From an uncultured Fodinibius sp. (GTDB taxonomy: Bacteria > Bacteroidota > Rhodothermia > Balneolales > Balneolaceae): a stretch of 64,000 bases of DNA. The position numbers and the translations under genes are program-made. Every line of letters begins with the position of its first letter. The stretch's first letter is position 1. A model generated the notes under the pieces. It was not told the origin of the DNA and did no database searches. It saw only the letters and a program-made list of their open reading frames with translations. Below are positions 6,008 to 15,363 of this stretch, piece after piece. The stretch spans positions 1-64,000 of the forward strand of contig CAJXMW010000007.1 of NCBI GenBank assembly GCA_913056235.1, given 5' to 3'.

Positions 6008-9000
6008 CTGAATGGCATCTTTTTTCTGTTTTTTCAGAAGCTCAAAGTACTGTTCAATCAGCTGCTGATAATCCTCGGTAAACTTGGTTCTGTTGGGATC
6101 GTTGAGCATCTTGCGAATTCGTTGCTGGAGTTGCTCAAGTGTGACATTGGGAGGAACCGTTTCCGGATTTTCTTCAGCTGTGGTTGCTTTCCGCCGATCT
6201 TCTTTACCGCGTTCCTGTACCGCCTTTTCGGCACTGAGCATGCGGGATAAAATGTTTTGCTGGCGCTGCATTAAGCTTTTGTCGAGTTGGCCGCCCCGCA
6301 GGTCGTTGATAGCGTCCTCCATCTGGTCTGACATCCGTTCAAGATCACTCAGGACGCGGTCCCCGGATTCCAGCTCTCCTTTGCGTTGCAGCTCTTTCAG
6401 CTGTTTGCGAATCTGATTTTGCTGTTTCGACATCTGGTTCAGTCGTTCCATCTGATCTTTAGTCAGCCGGTTGCCCTGGATATCGTTGATCATCTGCTGA
6501 ATTTGCTTGTTGAGCTGTTGCTGCTGGCCGGACATTTGCTTCAGTTGTTCGGTGAGTTGCTGCATGCTCATGCTTCCGCCCGATCCACCTTGTTGTTGGT
6601 TTTGTAGCTGTTCCAGCAGAGAAGCAACCATTGTTGATAGCTCATTAATGCCACCGAGCGTTTGCCGTTGGGCAAAGGTCGAATTTGACTTATCACGTTC
6701 GGCCAGCATATTAACGGCGCGTGACAGATCTCCTTCAACCTGAGCTTTCTTCTTATTTATTTTATTTGAAAAGCCTGGTATTTGAGAAGAGACTTTGAAC
6801 AACGAATCAGAAAGCATAGAAAACTGGCTACTGATGTTCCGTTCTTTTCGGGCTTTATCGACAAAAGCTTGAGACCGCGGCGGCAGATTTTCTGTTTCCT
6901 TGGTAAGCTCTTCCTGGTTCGTGGACAGGTTAATCAGTGAGTATAGCACGTACTTCAGCGCCGCCATATTTACCTGCATGCGCTGCTGGTTAAGCTGCTG
7001 TTTGGCACTGCGCATTTGTTGGGCCGTTTGCTGCATCTGTTTCTGAATCTGGCGCTGTTGTTTTTTGGTGCCGGAATTTTTCTGCTGGCCAGAGTTCTGT
7101 TGCTTTTTAAGCTGCTCCATGTTCTTTTGCAGCTGCCGCTTCGTTTGTTCCATCTGCTTACCGGCATCCTGCTGCAGTTTCTGGATTTGATTCTTGGCCT
7201 TCTTAGGAGCATTTTCATTTAGCTTTTGCAACTGCTCCTGCACTTTGTCAAGATCCTGCTTTACTGCTTCTTGTTGTTCCAGATCTTCCGACGGTGCTTG
7301 GTCAGACTCACTTATCTGCTGCTCCTGCTCGGCCAGTTCTTCAAGCGATGTAGCCAATTTTTCCAGGTCACTATTCATTTTTAGCGATTTGAACAGCTCA
7401 ACGGTACGCTCAATACGCTGCTTGTATTGCTCTTCATTGAATTCATAATCCTCAAGAGCCTTGCGCATTTGATCCGGTGTCATCTTGTCCAGTGAATTCC
7501 GGAGTTTCTCCAACGCTTTTTGAAGTTCCGGATCATTGATCTCTTTCATCAGTTTTTGTAGCTCATCATACGCCTGCATGGTTTCAGGTGACATAGATTG
7601 GCTCTTTTCAATCTCTTTTCGAATGTCCTGAAACTTTTGATTGAGTTTTTCAACCTGCTTGTCAATTTCTTTGCGCTTTTCTTCCACCTTTTCAAGTTGC
7701 TGCTTCTGTTCCCAGTTTGTTTCGGGATTCTGTTGTAGTTGTTTCTTGAACTGATCGTATTCCCGCTGCATCTGGTCGAATGATTGAGATAGGGTGTCCA
7801 GCGATTGCGTAACTTCATTTTCTTGGGATTCCAGCTCATCCATATATTCTGTCATCGACGGAAAGGTGATCATCAACTTTTGAGAATTGCCAATATTGGC
7901 ACCATCATAGGCATCATTGTCGCGCACTTGAATCCAATAGGTTAAGACATCGCGTGGCTTGGGATCCAACTGGGGAACCTCCCAGGTATAGTTTTGTGAT
8001 TGATTCATTGCCGGTCTGGGCAGCGACAGGGTTCCGTTTTGCGGTTTATCGGTAAATGCACGTTGCAGTTCATACCGCAAGACGGCTCCAGTGAGCCCAA
8101 AATCATCACCGGCTTCGTATTCCAGCTCCAGATTTTCCGGGGTTTTCATTTTCATATTGTCAGTTGGCGACAGCAGGCTAACAAAGGGAGCTTGGTCCTC
8201 ACGTGGCTCAACAACAAAACGGAATTTGTTTTTATTGAATAGTCCCGCACTGTCAGACATGCTGAATGAAAGAGTATCGGTTGAGTTAACCGTCCACTGA
8301 TGCTGGAACACCGTTGAGTCGCCATTAGCCAACGAAGGAGTAAACGAATCCACGGAAGTTCCTCGGCGGACTGAGAAGTGTGCAACCGGTTTGTTGGTGA
8401 TGCCCGTAAGGCTTATTTCTGATCCTTTATAGGCTTGTATCTTGGAAAATGGGTAGCTGTATTTGGTGGTATCGAGACCGGTGTAATCAGGAGGGATGAC
8501 ATTTAATGACAACTGCTCCAGGCGCGGCCGAAGCTGAACGCGTACATTAAACTGCTTGGTCCGGAAACCATCCATCACAAAATAGTAACTCCCATTAGTG
8601 GTCAACGAAATAGGAGAAAAGGCAGCAAGGGTTTTATCCTCATCCATAGATACGGGATTACGCTGCCTGAACTGCTCTTCAATGTCAGTTTTAAATGCCA
8701 GGGATAGCTTTTTCGGCTGTTCGCCCTCAAAGTTTATTTTTGGGATAAATGATTCCCCCTGTTCCAGCGTAATAGTACCCGGTTCTATAGTATAATTATA
8801 GGGATTGGGTGGGGTGTAGGCGACCCACATATGAACAAGCCGATCCATTGCAGAGGGTTGCCAAAGTGTAAATCCTACCAGGAACAGCAGCGTAATAACA
8901 GCCCCCGCCAAGCCCGCACGATAGTACTTGTATACTTGATGGTCTTTAACAAATTTTTCCAGCCGAGATTTAACGTCCGATTCCGCTAATTGATCCAGGT

Positions 9001-9388
9001 TTTGCCTGATAGCTGCATTCTGCAGCGGCGGTTTTTTAGTTTGGGCATCAAAATATAAATCAAGAGCATCGCTGAGTTCAGACTTGCCGGATGTCCTTCC
9101 AAATTTGTGATAAAAATCTTTGAAAGAAGGCCGATTGAGCTTAGTATAATAGTAGATGATAGTGCCTGTGGCCGTTGCAAGAAGTATGGTAACTATCCCT
9201 ATCTTTACGGCAGAGGGCATGTAGAAGAGGTATTCCAGCAGGCCTGCAAGAGTAAGACCGCTGAAGAGAATAGCCAAAAAAATCACGCCCAAAGCAATGC
9301 GATGCTTCCGAAGGAGTCCTCGAAAATGTTGTTTAACGATGGCAATAAATCGTTCAGTAAGACTATGTGATAATTGATCCTTGGCCAT
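6005..9388 (-). CDS. DUF4175-family membrane protein with long glutamine-rich coiled coil
   Basis: 1127 residues. Three hydrophobic segments near the N-terminus (about 31-52, 58-80 and 156-177) anchor it in the inner membrane. A presumably periplasmic beta-rich part (about 190-520, including Ig-like repeats such as 'FVSLLSPTDNMKMKTPENLELEYEAGDDFGLTG') is followed by about 580 residues of very Gln/Lys/Glu-rich coiled coil. This matches DUF4175 proteins of Bacteroidota, whose function is unknown; in related genomes they often lie near Bat/MoxR genes, and batA is 1.5 kb away on the other strand. The strong low-complexity composition explains the many spurious antisense ORFs. The start is ATG 9388; the stop lies next to a repeat array. 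Confidence 0.8.
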   Translation of the reverse strand: MAKDQLSHSLTERFIAIVKQHFRGLLRKHRIALGVIFLAILFSGLTLAGLLEYLFYMPSAVKIGIVTILLATATGTIIYYYTKLNRPSFKDFYHKFGRTSGKSELSDALDLYFDAQTKKPPLQNAAIRQNLDQLAESDVKSRLEKFVKDHQVYKYYRAGLAGAVITLLFLVGFTLWQPSAMDRLVHMWVAYTPPNPYNYTIEPGTITLEQGESFIPKINFEGEQPKKLSLAFKTDIEEQFRQRNPVSMDEDKTLAAFSPISLTTNGSYYFVMDGFRTKQFNVRVQLRPRLEQLSLNVIPPDYTGLDTTKYSYPFSKIQAYKGSEISLTGITNKPVAHFSVRRGTSVDSFTPSLANGDSTVFQHQWTVNSTDTLSFSMSDSAGLFNKNKFRFVVEPREDQAPFVSLLSPTDNMKMKTPENLELEYEAGDDFGLTGAVLRYELQRAFTDKPQNGTLSLPRPAMNQSQNYTWEVPQLDPKPRDVLTYWIQVRDNDAYDGANIGNSQKLMITFPSMTEYMDELESQENEVTQSLDTLSQSFDQMQREYDQFKKQLQQNPETNWEQKQQLEKVEEKRKEIDKQVEKLNQKFQDIRKEIEKSQSMSPETMQAYDELQKLMKEINDPELQKALEKLRNSLDKMTPDQMRKALEDYEFNEEQYKQRIERTVELFKSLKMNSDLEKLATSLEELAEQEQQISESDQAPSEDLEQQEAVKQDLDKVQEQLQKLNENAPKKAKNQIQKLQQDAGKQMEQTKRQLQKNMEQLKKQQNSGQQKNSGTKKQQRQIQKQMQQTAQQMRSAKQQLNQQRMQVNMAALKYVLYSLINLSTNQEELTKETENLPPRSQAFVDKARKERNISSQFSMLSDSLFKVSSQIPGFSNKINKKKAQVEGDLSRAVNMLAERDKSNSTFAQRQTLGGINELSTMVASLLEQLQNQQQGGSGGSMSMQQLTEQLKQMSGQQQQLNKQIQQMINDIQGNRLTKDQMERLNQMSKQQNQIRKQLKELQRKGELESGDRVLSDLERMSDQMEDAINDLRGGQLDKSLMQRQQNILSRMLSAEKAVQERGKEDRRKATTAEENPETVPPNVTLEQLQQRIRKMLNDPNRTKFTEDYQQLIEQYFELLKKQKKDAIQ

Positions 9389-9728
9389 TGAAATCTGTTA
9401 GTTTAGAACCACGGAAAACGCAGAAAGGTTGCAGGGAGTCAAGTCTTTTTAATAAACGAAAATATTGGCTATCAATTTTGTAAAAAAATAATGCTCGCGA
9501 CACGTGGGAGATCGTAGAAGGGTTTAGCAAAAACAAAAGATTTTTCAATCGGTTAACGGTTTATTGCTACTCATCCTCCTACGCCTCCTTCAGTTCTTAT
9601 TTTTGGGCACTATTACAGAATAGATCACAAGGAGGACTCCAAAATTCACTCAGTTACGTAATATCTTAATCACCTAGTCACCATCTATTCTAAATCACTT
9701 TCTTCCTCAATCGTTCTGCAACTAGTTA
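9389..9728. other. Intergenic region with TGATTA-type repeat
   Basis: 340 bases between two minus-strand genes. It holds a reverse-oriented TGATTA-type array at 9648-9700 (units CTTAATCAC, CTAGTCAC). The part near 9400 should contain the promoter of the DUF4175 gene, but no clear box was found. No credible ORF is present. Confidence 0.4.
9648..9700 (-). repeat. TGATTA-type degenerate repeat, single copy (reverse orientation)
   Basis: Units CAGTTACG, TATCTTAATCAC, CTAGTCACC and AAATCACTTT match the reverse orientation of the repeat family. It lies downstream of the MBL hydrolase gene (minus strand). The nearest sense copy is at 10611-10642, on the other side of that gene, so the MBL gene is flanked by opposite-facing arrays too, but in outward rather than inward order. 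Confidence 0.45.
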
Positions 9729-10604
9729 CTAAATGTGATCTAACGTGAGTTGTTCATTTACTGCATATTTGCCGTCCTCTTTTTTGACGGTAATCACTTC
9801 TTCAGCGGCATCATGCTCCAAGAATAAGTACCAGCCTTCTTCCACAGCTTGATCCAGGAACTTTTCTTTTTCCTCCAAGGTAGTCACGGGATACATATCG
9901 TAGCCCATCACCCAGGGTAGGGGCAGGTGTACATGCGTCGGGATGAGGTCAGCGGCAAAGACGACGGTTTGTCCTTCTGCGGTAATCTTGGGAAGCTGCT
10001 GGCTGATAGTGTGACCATTTACCGGGATGGCTTCAAGCCCTTCTTCATAGCTATGATGTTCGTTAACAACATTCAGCTTATCCCAGCTGGCGATAGGCTC
10101 GATGTTATCTTTTAGAAAGCTTGCCTTTTCACGTGGATTGGGATTTTGGGCCGTTTCCAAGTGCTTTTTTGTCACGTGGTAACGGGCATTGGGAAAAGTG
10201 TGTTGCAGATCCCCATCCTCATCGTAATAGGTTGTGCCGCCGCAGTGGTCAAAATGCAGGTGCGAAAAAATAACGTCGGTAACATCTTCGGCAGAAAAGC
10301 CGTGGTGATTGAGTGAGCTCAGCAGATCCGCCTCCGAATAATCCAGCTGATAAATATCTTTAAACTTCTCGTCGAACTTGCTGCCCGATCCGTTATCCAC
10401 CAGATACACATTGCCGGTATTTTCTGATTCGATTAGCAGGCAGCGCATAGCCATGTGGATGCGGTTGCTGTCATCAACTTCAATGTAGCGCGACCACAAC
10501 GTTTTAGGCACTACGCCAAACATGGCGCCTCCATCCAGTCGAAACCGGCCGGCATCAATATTATACAGTTTAAAGGGACCAAGTGATGTTTTCGATAGTT
10601 CCAT
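9729..10604 (-). CDS. Metallo-beta-lactamase-fold hydrolase
   Basis: About 291 residues. The zinc-binding signature HxHxDH is seen as 'HLHFDH' at 115-120, followed by 'NGHTISQ' (third His), 'FAADLIPTH' (bridging Asp) and a late His in 'LEHDAAEE'. The spacing fits the lactonase/AttM-like branch and general MBL-fold esterases, so a lactone or ester substrate is possible but not shown. A TTG immediately precedes the chosen ATG (10604). The upstream neighbour on the same strand is a MerR-type regulator 74 bases away, separated by a repeat array; co-regulation is possible. Confidence 0.85.
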   Translation of the reverse strand: MELSKTSLGPFKLYNIDAGRFRLDGGAMFGVVPKTLWSRYIEVDDSNRIHMAMRCLLIESENTGNVYLVDNGSGSKFDEKFKDIYQLDYSEADLLSSLNHHGFSAEDVTDVIFSHLHFDHCGGTTYYDEDGDLQHTFPNARYHVTKKHLETAQNPNPREKASFLKDNIEPIASWDKLNVVNEHHSYEEGLEAIPVNGHTISQQLPKITAEGQTVVFAADLIPTHVHLPLPWVMGYDMYPVTTLEEKEKFLDQAVEEGWYLFLEHDAAEEVITVKKEDGKYAVNEQLTLDHI

Positions 10605-10610
10605 CAAATA

Positions 10611-10642
10611 TGGTGATTGGGTGATTAAGAAATTAGGTAATG
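10611..10642 (+). repeat. TGATTA-type degenerate repeat, single copy (sense orientation)
   Basis: Units GGTGATT / GGGTGATTA / AGAAATTAGGTAA lie between the MerR-type gene and the MBL gene. Same family as the arrays near 566, 3155, 4501 and 5725. Confidence 0.5.
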
Positions 10643-10677
10643 CATTTTACCGCCGAGGTGAATATCAAAAGGAGCTG

Positions 10678-10998
10678 TTAAAGCTTTTCCAAGAGTTTAT
10701 TAAGGAAAAGGCGAATTTCTTTCAGGTCTTTTTTTACGCTGACGGGTAATTCTTTGTCATCTTCGACACCGTCTTTTTCAAGTACCTGCTGGGCACCCTC
10801 GGTACTGTATTTCTTTTCCTGGATGAGCTCCTTGAGTTTTAAAATTGTCTCAATATCACTTTCTTTATAGACGCGATTGCCCGCTTTGTTTTTCTTGGGA
10901 CTCAGTTGGTTGAATACGGTCTCCCAGTAACGCAATACATGGGCTTCCACTTCAGTGATGTCGCTGACTTCGCCTATGGAGTAATAAAGTTTTTTCAT
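10678..10998 (-). CDS. MerR-family transcriptional regulator (short)
   Basis: 106 residues. The first 70 form a MerR winged helix: 'YYSIGEVSDITEVEAHVLRYWE' (helix-turn-helix and wing) and 'NRVYKESDIETILKLKELI'. The remaining 36 residues are a charged helix, too short for a ligand-sensing domain, as is usual for the small MerR proteins of Bacteroidota that recognise DNA without a metal site. No Cys is present, so it is not a metal sensor of the classical type. Target genes are unknown; the nearest candidate is the MBL hydrolase downstream. Confidence 0.85.
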   Translation of the reverse strand: MKKLYYSIGEVSDITEVEAHVLRYWETVFNQLSPKKNKAGNRVYKESDIETILKLKELIQEKKYSTEGAQQVLEKDGVEDDKELPVSVKKDLKEIRLFLNKLLEKL

Positions 10999-11086
10999 AA
11001 GGAACCTAAAAGCGTATCTTTATTGCTAATTATACATGATCTGCCGGATTATTTCTAACTCTTTGAGACAAAATATTTAAAAACCG

Positions 11087-12043
11087 TTGCCTGAAGAACA
11101 TTCAAATAGATCAAGTGTGGAGCTGAGCGTTGTTGTACCTCTCTATAACGAGGATGAGTCGATTAGTGAACTTACAGATAAAATTAACGAAGCGCTGGCT
11201 GACTTGTCAGCCTTCGAAATTGTTTTTGTTGATGATGGATCTTCGGATCAATCCTGGACGGAAATACAGAAACAATCGCAGCGCCATTCTCATGTATCAG
11301 GTATTCGACTCCAGCGTAATTATGGCAAGAGCTCGGCCTTGCAGGCAGGATTTGAACAAGCTGAGGGCGACTACATTGCCACCATTGACGCGGATTTGCA
11401 AGATGATCCATTTGAAATCCCACAGATGCTACAGCAGCTCAAGGAAGAGGATCTACACTTGGTGAGTGGATGGAAAAAGAAGCGTCAAGATCCTATTTCA
11501 AAAACAGTGCCTTCACGATTTTTTAACAGGGTTACCTCCATGGTGACCGGGATCAATCTCAATGATTTTAACTGCGGACTCAAAGTGTATCGGCGCGATG
11601 TAATCGATCATATTTATCTCTATGGAGAATTGCACCGGTATATCCCGTTTTTGGCTAAGCTGGAAGGATATGATCGTATAGGCGAAAAAGCGGTTAAACA
11701 TCATCCCCGAAAATACGGGGAAACCAAGTTCGGCATCTCCCGATTCATGCACGGCTTTTTGGATCTTCTTACGTTATTGTTTGTGAATCGATATCTACAG
11801 CGTCCCATGCACTTTTTTGGTACGCTCGGATTCCTGTTTCTGCTCGTTGGTGGTATCATCAATCTGTATTTGTCTATCGAGAAGATATTTTATAATCAGC
11901 CACTTGGCGATCGCCCCCTGTTGTTGTTGGGCGTGATGATGATGGTATTGGGAGCTCAGATATTTTCTATCGGCTTTTTGGGTGAACTGATCCAAAAACG
12001 GAACGAGAAGCAACAGAAACCCAATATCAAAGAAACGGTTTAG
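11087..12043 (+). CDS. Polyprenyl-phosphate glycosyltransferase, GT2 (GtrB/DPM1-like)
   Basis: 318 residues. The GT-A domain starts with 'VVPLYNEDESI' (17-27) and shows 'VDDGSSD' (48-54) and the metal-binding DAD at 101-103 in 'DADLQDDP'. Two C-terminal membrane segments (about 233-253 and 268-292) give the GtrB/ArnC-like layout of enzymes that load a sugar on undecaprenyl or dolichyl phosphate at the inner membrane. No ATG lies at the expected N-terminus; TTG 11087 is the likely start (GTG 11117 would remove ten residues). The gene is followed by a SAM-dependent methyltransferase, compatible with envelope glycan or lipid modification. Confidence 0.85.
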   Translation: MPEEHSNRSSVELSVVVPLYNEDESISELTDKINEALADLSAFEIVFVDDGSSDQSWTEIQKQSQRHSHVSGIRLQRNYGKSSALQAGFEQAEGDYIATIDADLQDDPFEIPQMLQQLKEEDLHLVSGWKKKRQDPISKTVPSRFFNRVTSMVTGINLNDFNCGLKVYRRDVIDHIYLYGELHRYIPFLAKLEGYDRIGEKAVKHHPRKYGETKFGISRFMHGFLDLLTLLFVNRYLQRPMHFFGTLGFLFLLVGGIINLYLSIEKIFYNQPLGDRPLLLLGVMMMVLGAQIFSIGFLGELIQKRNEKQQKPNIKETV

Positions 12044-12100
12044 ACGGATTTCTTGATGCAAAGCTTTGGTTTGTATCCCAATCAACTGAAAGATTTGTAA

Positions 12101-12184
12101 ATGAGTCCCAGTTTTGAGGGAGTTTGGCTTCCGACATTACTTACAGTTGGCATCCTTATGATGCTGACAACTAAATATTATTAG
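12101..12184 (+). CDS. Possible 27-residue single-pass membrane peptide
   Basis: A short ORF opens with ATG 12101 and ends with TAG 12184, 18 bases before the methyltransferase start. About residues 8-22 are hydrophobic (PTLLTVGILMMLT), followed by a polar tail. There is no clear ribosome-binding site and no known family. It could be a small membrane peptide, a leader, or chance. Confidence 0.2.
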   Translation: MSPSFEGVWLPTLLTVGILMMLTTKYY

Positions 12185-12202
12185 AGGAATATAAGGTTAT
12201 CA

Positions 12203-13030
12203 ATGAGTCGCATTGCCTACGATCCGGTTAAGGACCGGTTTGCAAATATTATTCGAAAATTTCGTTTCCTGCGAACGCTGTTCTATAAGCTGCTGGATCT
12301 TTTTTTTCTGCGTAGCTGGTATGTCCGGGATATCCTGCGGGAGTATGGATCCGAGCTTGATCGCCAGGGGGAGTGGAAGCTGCTTGATGCCGGTTCGGGT
12401 TTTGGACAGTATGATCGCTTTATCCTGGATGAGTTTCGGAATGTGAAAGTTAAGGCCATCGATGTAAAAGCGGATTATCTGCGAGATTCCCGGCATTATT
12501 TTGAGCAGGCAATCCGGGAGAACAGAATCGACTTTCAGCAGGAAGATCTGCTTGAGCTGGATTATCCCGAAAAGTTTAACTTTGTGATTTGTATTGATGT
12601 ACTCGAACATATCGAAGAAGATCGCACCGTAATGCAGAATGTTTATCAAGCGCTCAAACCCGGCGGCTATTTTTTGATGCATTCGCCGTCCATCTATTCC
12701 GAGGAGGATGCTGACGGAGATGATTCGTTTGTGGATGAGCATGCGCGGGTGGGCTATTCCGAGGATGATATTGCCGAAAAATTGGAGTCGTCTGGTTTTG
12801 AACTTACGGATGTGGCCTACACGTACGGCTCAAAAGGGCATCTGGCCTGGGAGCTGCTTATCAAATATCCCATGCTGTGGCTTACCAATATGAAGCTTTG
12901 GGCGCTGCCGCTAATGGCAATTTACTATGTGTTTACGTTGCCGGTTGGGTTGGTGCTTATGGCGCTGGATCTGCGTGACGAAAACGAACAGGGGACGGGA
13001 ATTTACGCTTTGGCACGCAAGGTTAATTAG
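12203..13030 (+). CDS. Class I SAM-dependent methyltransferase with C-terminal membrane segment
   Basis: 275 residues. The SAM-binding motif I 'LLDAGSGFGQYD' is at 60-71 and the later 'FVICIDVLEHIEED' is the usual motif IV region of small-molecule methyltransferases. A hydrophobic stretch near the C-terminus (about 225-255, rich in Leu/Ala/Val) suggests membrane attachment, so the substrate may be a lipid or lipid-linked glycan. It follows the GT2 gene by 160 bases on the same strand. The exact reaction cannot be deduced. Confidence 0.8.
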   Translation: MSRIAYDPVKDRFANIIRKFRFLRTLFYKLLDLFFLRSWYVRDILREYGSELDRQGEWKLLDAGSGFGQYDRFILDEFRNVKVKAIDVKADYLRDSRHYFEQAIRENRIDFQQEDLLELDYPEKFNFVICIDVLEHIEEDRTVMQNVYQALKPGGYFLMHSPSIYSEEDADGDDSFVDEHARVGYSEDDIAEKLESSGFELTDVAYTYGSKGHLAWELLIKYPMLWLTNMKLWALPLMAIYYVFTLPVGLVLMALDLRDENEQGTGIYALARKVN

Positions 13031-13181
13031 CGGTTTGATGGAAGATACCTAATAGCAATCTTTCCCGACAAAACGTAATAGATACTCTTGCATTTTCAAT
13101 CAAGTACTCCTGTCAGTTCTCCGGTAGGCATTTAACATATTACCAGTGAAACACTACTCAATTTTAACCTAAGCGGGAGCT

Positions 13182-13529
13182 ATGATGAAAGAAAAGAAAC
13201 CAGAAGTAACACCGACTAAAACCTTGGATAAGAAGAAATCAACGAAACGGGAGAAATATATCGATCAACTTACCCAGCAACTCAAGGATTGGGATAAAGA
13301 GCTTGAAGAGTTTGAGGAGAAGAATGAAAAGCGGTTATCAGAACTAGGACAAGATCTAAATAAACAGGTTGAAAAACTAAAAACAAAAAGAGATGAGCTT
13401 CGCAGTAAGTTAGATAAGTTTGAGGACGTAAGTGAAGAGGCTTACAAAAAAGTCAAAGGAGATGCTGAAAAGCTATGGAATGATATCAAAAAAGAGTTCA
13501 AGACAGCTCGCAAAGAGATGAAAAGGTAA
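13182..13529 (+). CDS. Small highly charged coiled-coil protein, unknown function
   Basis: 115 residues, almost entirely Lys/Glu/Asp/Leu helix with heptad-like spacing (about 25-110), no signal peptide and no membrane segment. The start ATG 13182 follows 'GGGAGCTATG', a weak purine-rich site; an ATG at 13185 is equally possible. It is followed by a strong terminator (13557-13585), so it is a separate transcription unit. The composition resembles stress- or DNA-associated coiled-coil proteins, but no family is recognised. Confidence 0.65.
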   Translation: MMKEKKPEVTPTKTLDKKKSTKREKYIDQLTQQLKDWDKELEEFEEKNEKRLSELGQDLNKQVEKLKTKRDELRSKLDKFEDVSEEAYKKVKGDAEKLWNDIKKEFKTARKEMKR

Positions 13530-13556
13530 CAATATTAAATGGTATCTGAGGAACTG

Positions 13557-13592
13557 GCCCGTAAAGTATTTATTCTTTTACGGGCTGGTTTT
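13557..13592 (+). terminator. Rho-independent terminator
   Basis: Nine-base stem GCCCGTAAA (13557-13565) / TTTACGGGC (13577-13585) with an 11-base loop, followed by TGGTTTTTC. It ends the coiled-coil gene and faces the convergent universal stress protein gene. Confidence 0.8.
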
Positions 13593-13637
13593 TCTTGGCT
13601 TTGCCGTCCTCATTTTGTTTCTATTTCTCTATTTTTA

Positions 13638-14480
13638 TTAGCTATAAAACTCTTGATCTCCCGGTACTACAAGAAGAGGTCTGCTTACCGAATAACTCAT
13701 TTCCTTTGAATGTTTTTTTCCAAATAATGAAAACGACTTCTCATAGCGAACCATTATAACGATTGATGGAGTATCTGCTTTCACTTTTTGGTTCATAGTG
13801 TCAAGAAAATCAGAAGAAGGAGCCTGCTCAAATTCAATCTTGTCATAGGCAATCGATTCGCATACCAGTTCACGGAATCCTCGGAATAGAATCTCATTCT
13901 GCAGGTCAGACTCCATCGCGGCGTGAAAGATGGTGATCTCCGATTCAAAAAGTCGCGCAAAGTTTGCGACATACTGCAATGCTTTGAGATCATTATCCTT
14001 GTAACTGGTAGTAAAAAGGAGGCGCTCAAAATTTGGAGTGGAAGATTCTTTGGGGATAGCCAACACGGGTATGGCGGCATGTTCGATTATTTCGGCAGTG
14101 GTATTGCCTAAAAATATTTTTTCGAAACCGCTGCGTCCTCTGGTACCCATTATGATAAGATCACTGTTTACATTCTGAGCTTCCTCGAGAATTGTATACA
14201 AGGCCCGTCCCGACTGAATCTGAGTTTTGATGTTCAGTTTTGCATACTTCTTTTGTTGTTGAATGTCTTTAAAGATTTCCTGGAGTAGTATATCTACCTT
14301 GTGAGAGACACTTTTTTTGACTTCCTGGGCCAACGGGGCAAAATCATACGGTTCCTCGATGGAGTGTAATAGATGTATGGTTGCCCCGGTTTGATGCGCT
14401 ATTTCCAGCGCATAGGGCAAAGCTTGTTTGGCATTTTCTGAGAAATCAGTAGGAAATAGGATGTTATTAATAGTTGGCAT
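13638..14480 (-). CDS. Universal stress protein, tandem-domain (second gene)
   Basis: Two UspA-type domains in about 280 residues. The first begins 'INNILFPTDFSENAKQALPYALEIA' and contains the ATP-binding-type motif 'IIMGTRGRSGFEKIFLGNTTAEI'; the second half is shorter and ends with 'YSVSRPLLVVPGD'. A start at 14498 would add six residues, but ATG 14480 is preceded by AGAGGAAC three bases upstream, a good ribosome-binding site, and gives the family start. The gene overlaps the end of the next USP gene by 14 bases (translational coupling), so both are one operon. USPs respond to starvation, redox or osmotic stress; the specific role is unknown. Confidence 0.88.
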   Translation of the reverse strand: MPTINNILFPTDFSENAKQALPYALEIAHQTGATIHLLHSIEEPYDFAPLAQEVKKSVSHKVDILLQEIFKDIQQQKKYAKLNIKTQIQSGRALYTILEEAQNVNSDLIIMGTRGRSGFEKIFLGNTTAEIIEHAAIPVLAIPKESSTPNFERLLFTTSYKDNDLKALQYVANFARLFESEITIFHAAMESDLQNEILFRGFRELVCESIAYDKIEFEQAPSSDFLDTMNQKVKADTPSIVIMVRYEKSFSLFGKKHSKEMSYSVSRPLLVVPGDQEFYS

Positions 14481-15363
14481 TTTGTTCCTCTCTGGCATCT
14501 TTGGTTATAAGTGGACTTTCGACCTGCTCTTTGCCGATGAGCATTAACAGTGGCACGTTTGAATAGAAGGCCATTTCTTTGGAATGATCGCGTTCGGCAA
14601 GTTTCTCCCAGAATGTTTTCTTGTAGCGTACCATCACCAACAGTGATGTTGGATGCTCCATGATGTAATCAGCGATACCGGGGAAGAAATCGCGTTCATA
14701 CTTAAGGTGAAACGTCATATTTTCATATTTCAATTTAGAAGTAATCAGATCACGGAATCCGCGAAACTTAATTTCGCTTTCAATATCTTTTTGCTTTGCA
14801 ATATGCACTACCTGAATCGTGGAGTCGAAAAGCTTTGCCAGTTCAATCGTCTGTTTTAGTGCTGCGATGTCTCCTTCTTTATAGTCGGTCGTAAAAACGA
14901 TGTTTTTCAGTTTATCGATAGAACTGCCCTGAGGAATGGCCAACATCGGTATTTCTGATTTTTGAATCACGTTGGTCGTAACACTTCCAAATATTGCATT
15001 CCTGTTGCTGGTGGCACCTTTTGTCCCCATCACGATAAGGTCCGGCTTTTCTTCGTTTATATAATTGAGTAAACTCGTTACAGGTTGGCCAGATTGGAGC
15101 AGCGTGGCAAATTCAAGGTCTTTATACTTTTTCTTTTTATGCAATCCTTTGATAAGCTGATCGAAATGTTCGTTGGCATCCTGTATGGTGTCGTCTTTGG
15201 ATGCTTCAAAATTGGGAGCCAGGTCCATCGTATCCTGGCTGGCATGATACAGGGTTACCCTTGCTCCATTTCTACTTGCAATCTCGGCCGCAAAGGAGAG
15301 TGCATGCTCAGCATTCTTTGAGAAGTCAGTCGGGAATAAAATATGAGTTATTGGGAAAGCCAT
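14467..15363 (-). CDS. Universal stress protein, tandem-domain (first gene)
   Basis: 298 residues with an N-terminal UspA domain starting 'ITHILFPTDFSKNAEHALSF' and the motif 'LIVMGTKGATSNRNAIFGSVTTNVI' (G-x2-G-x9-G-S/T type, nucleotide binding), then a second, more divergent domain. It is a clear paralogue of the downstream gene, with the same domain order and a similar 'KEMAFYSNVPLLMLIG' end. Upstream AAGGATC serves as the ribosome-binding site. It is the first gene of the two-gene operon, transcribed away from the membrane-anchored protein at 15.7 kb. Confidence 0.88.
   Translation of the reverse strand: MAFPITHILFPTDFSKNAEHALSFAAEIASRNGARVTLYHASQDTMDLAPNFEASKDDTIQDANEHFDQLIKGLHKKKKYKDLEFATLLQSGQPVTSLLNYINEEKPDLIVMGTKGATSNRNAIFGSVTTNVIQKSEIPMLAIPQGSSIDKLKNIVFTTDYKEGDIAALKQTIELAKLFDSTIQVVHIAKQKDIESEIKFRGFRDLITSKLKYENMTFHLKYERDFFPGIADYIMEHPTSLLVMVRYKKTFWEKLAERDHSKEMAFYSNVPLLMLIGKEQVESPLITKDAREEQNANY

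Noticed and set aside
6005-9388. Many antisense ORFs inside the DUF4175 gene
   Set aside because: Created by the repeated CAG/CTG-rich codon pattern of the Gln-rich coiled coil; none has a family.
9363-9548. Short minus-strand ORF after the DUF4175 start
   Set aside because: Overlaps the DUF4175 5' end; no family, no start signal, likely chance.
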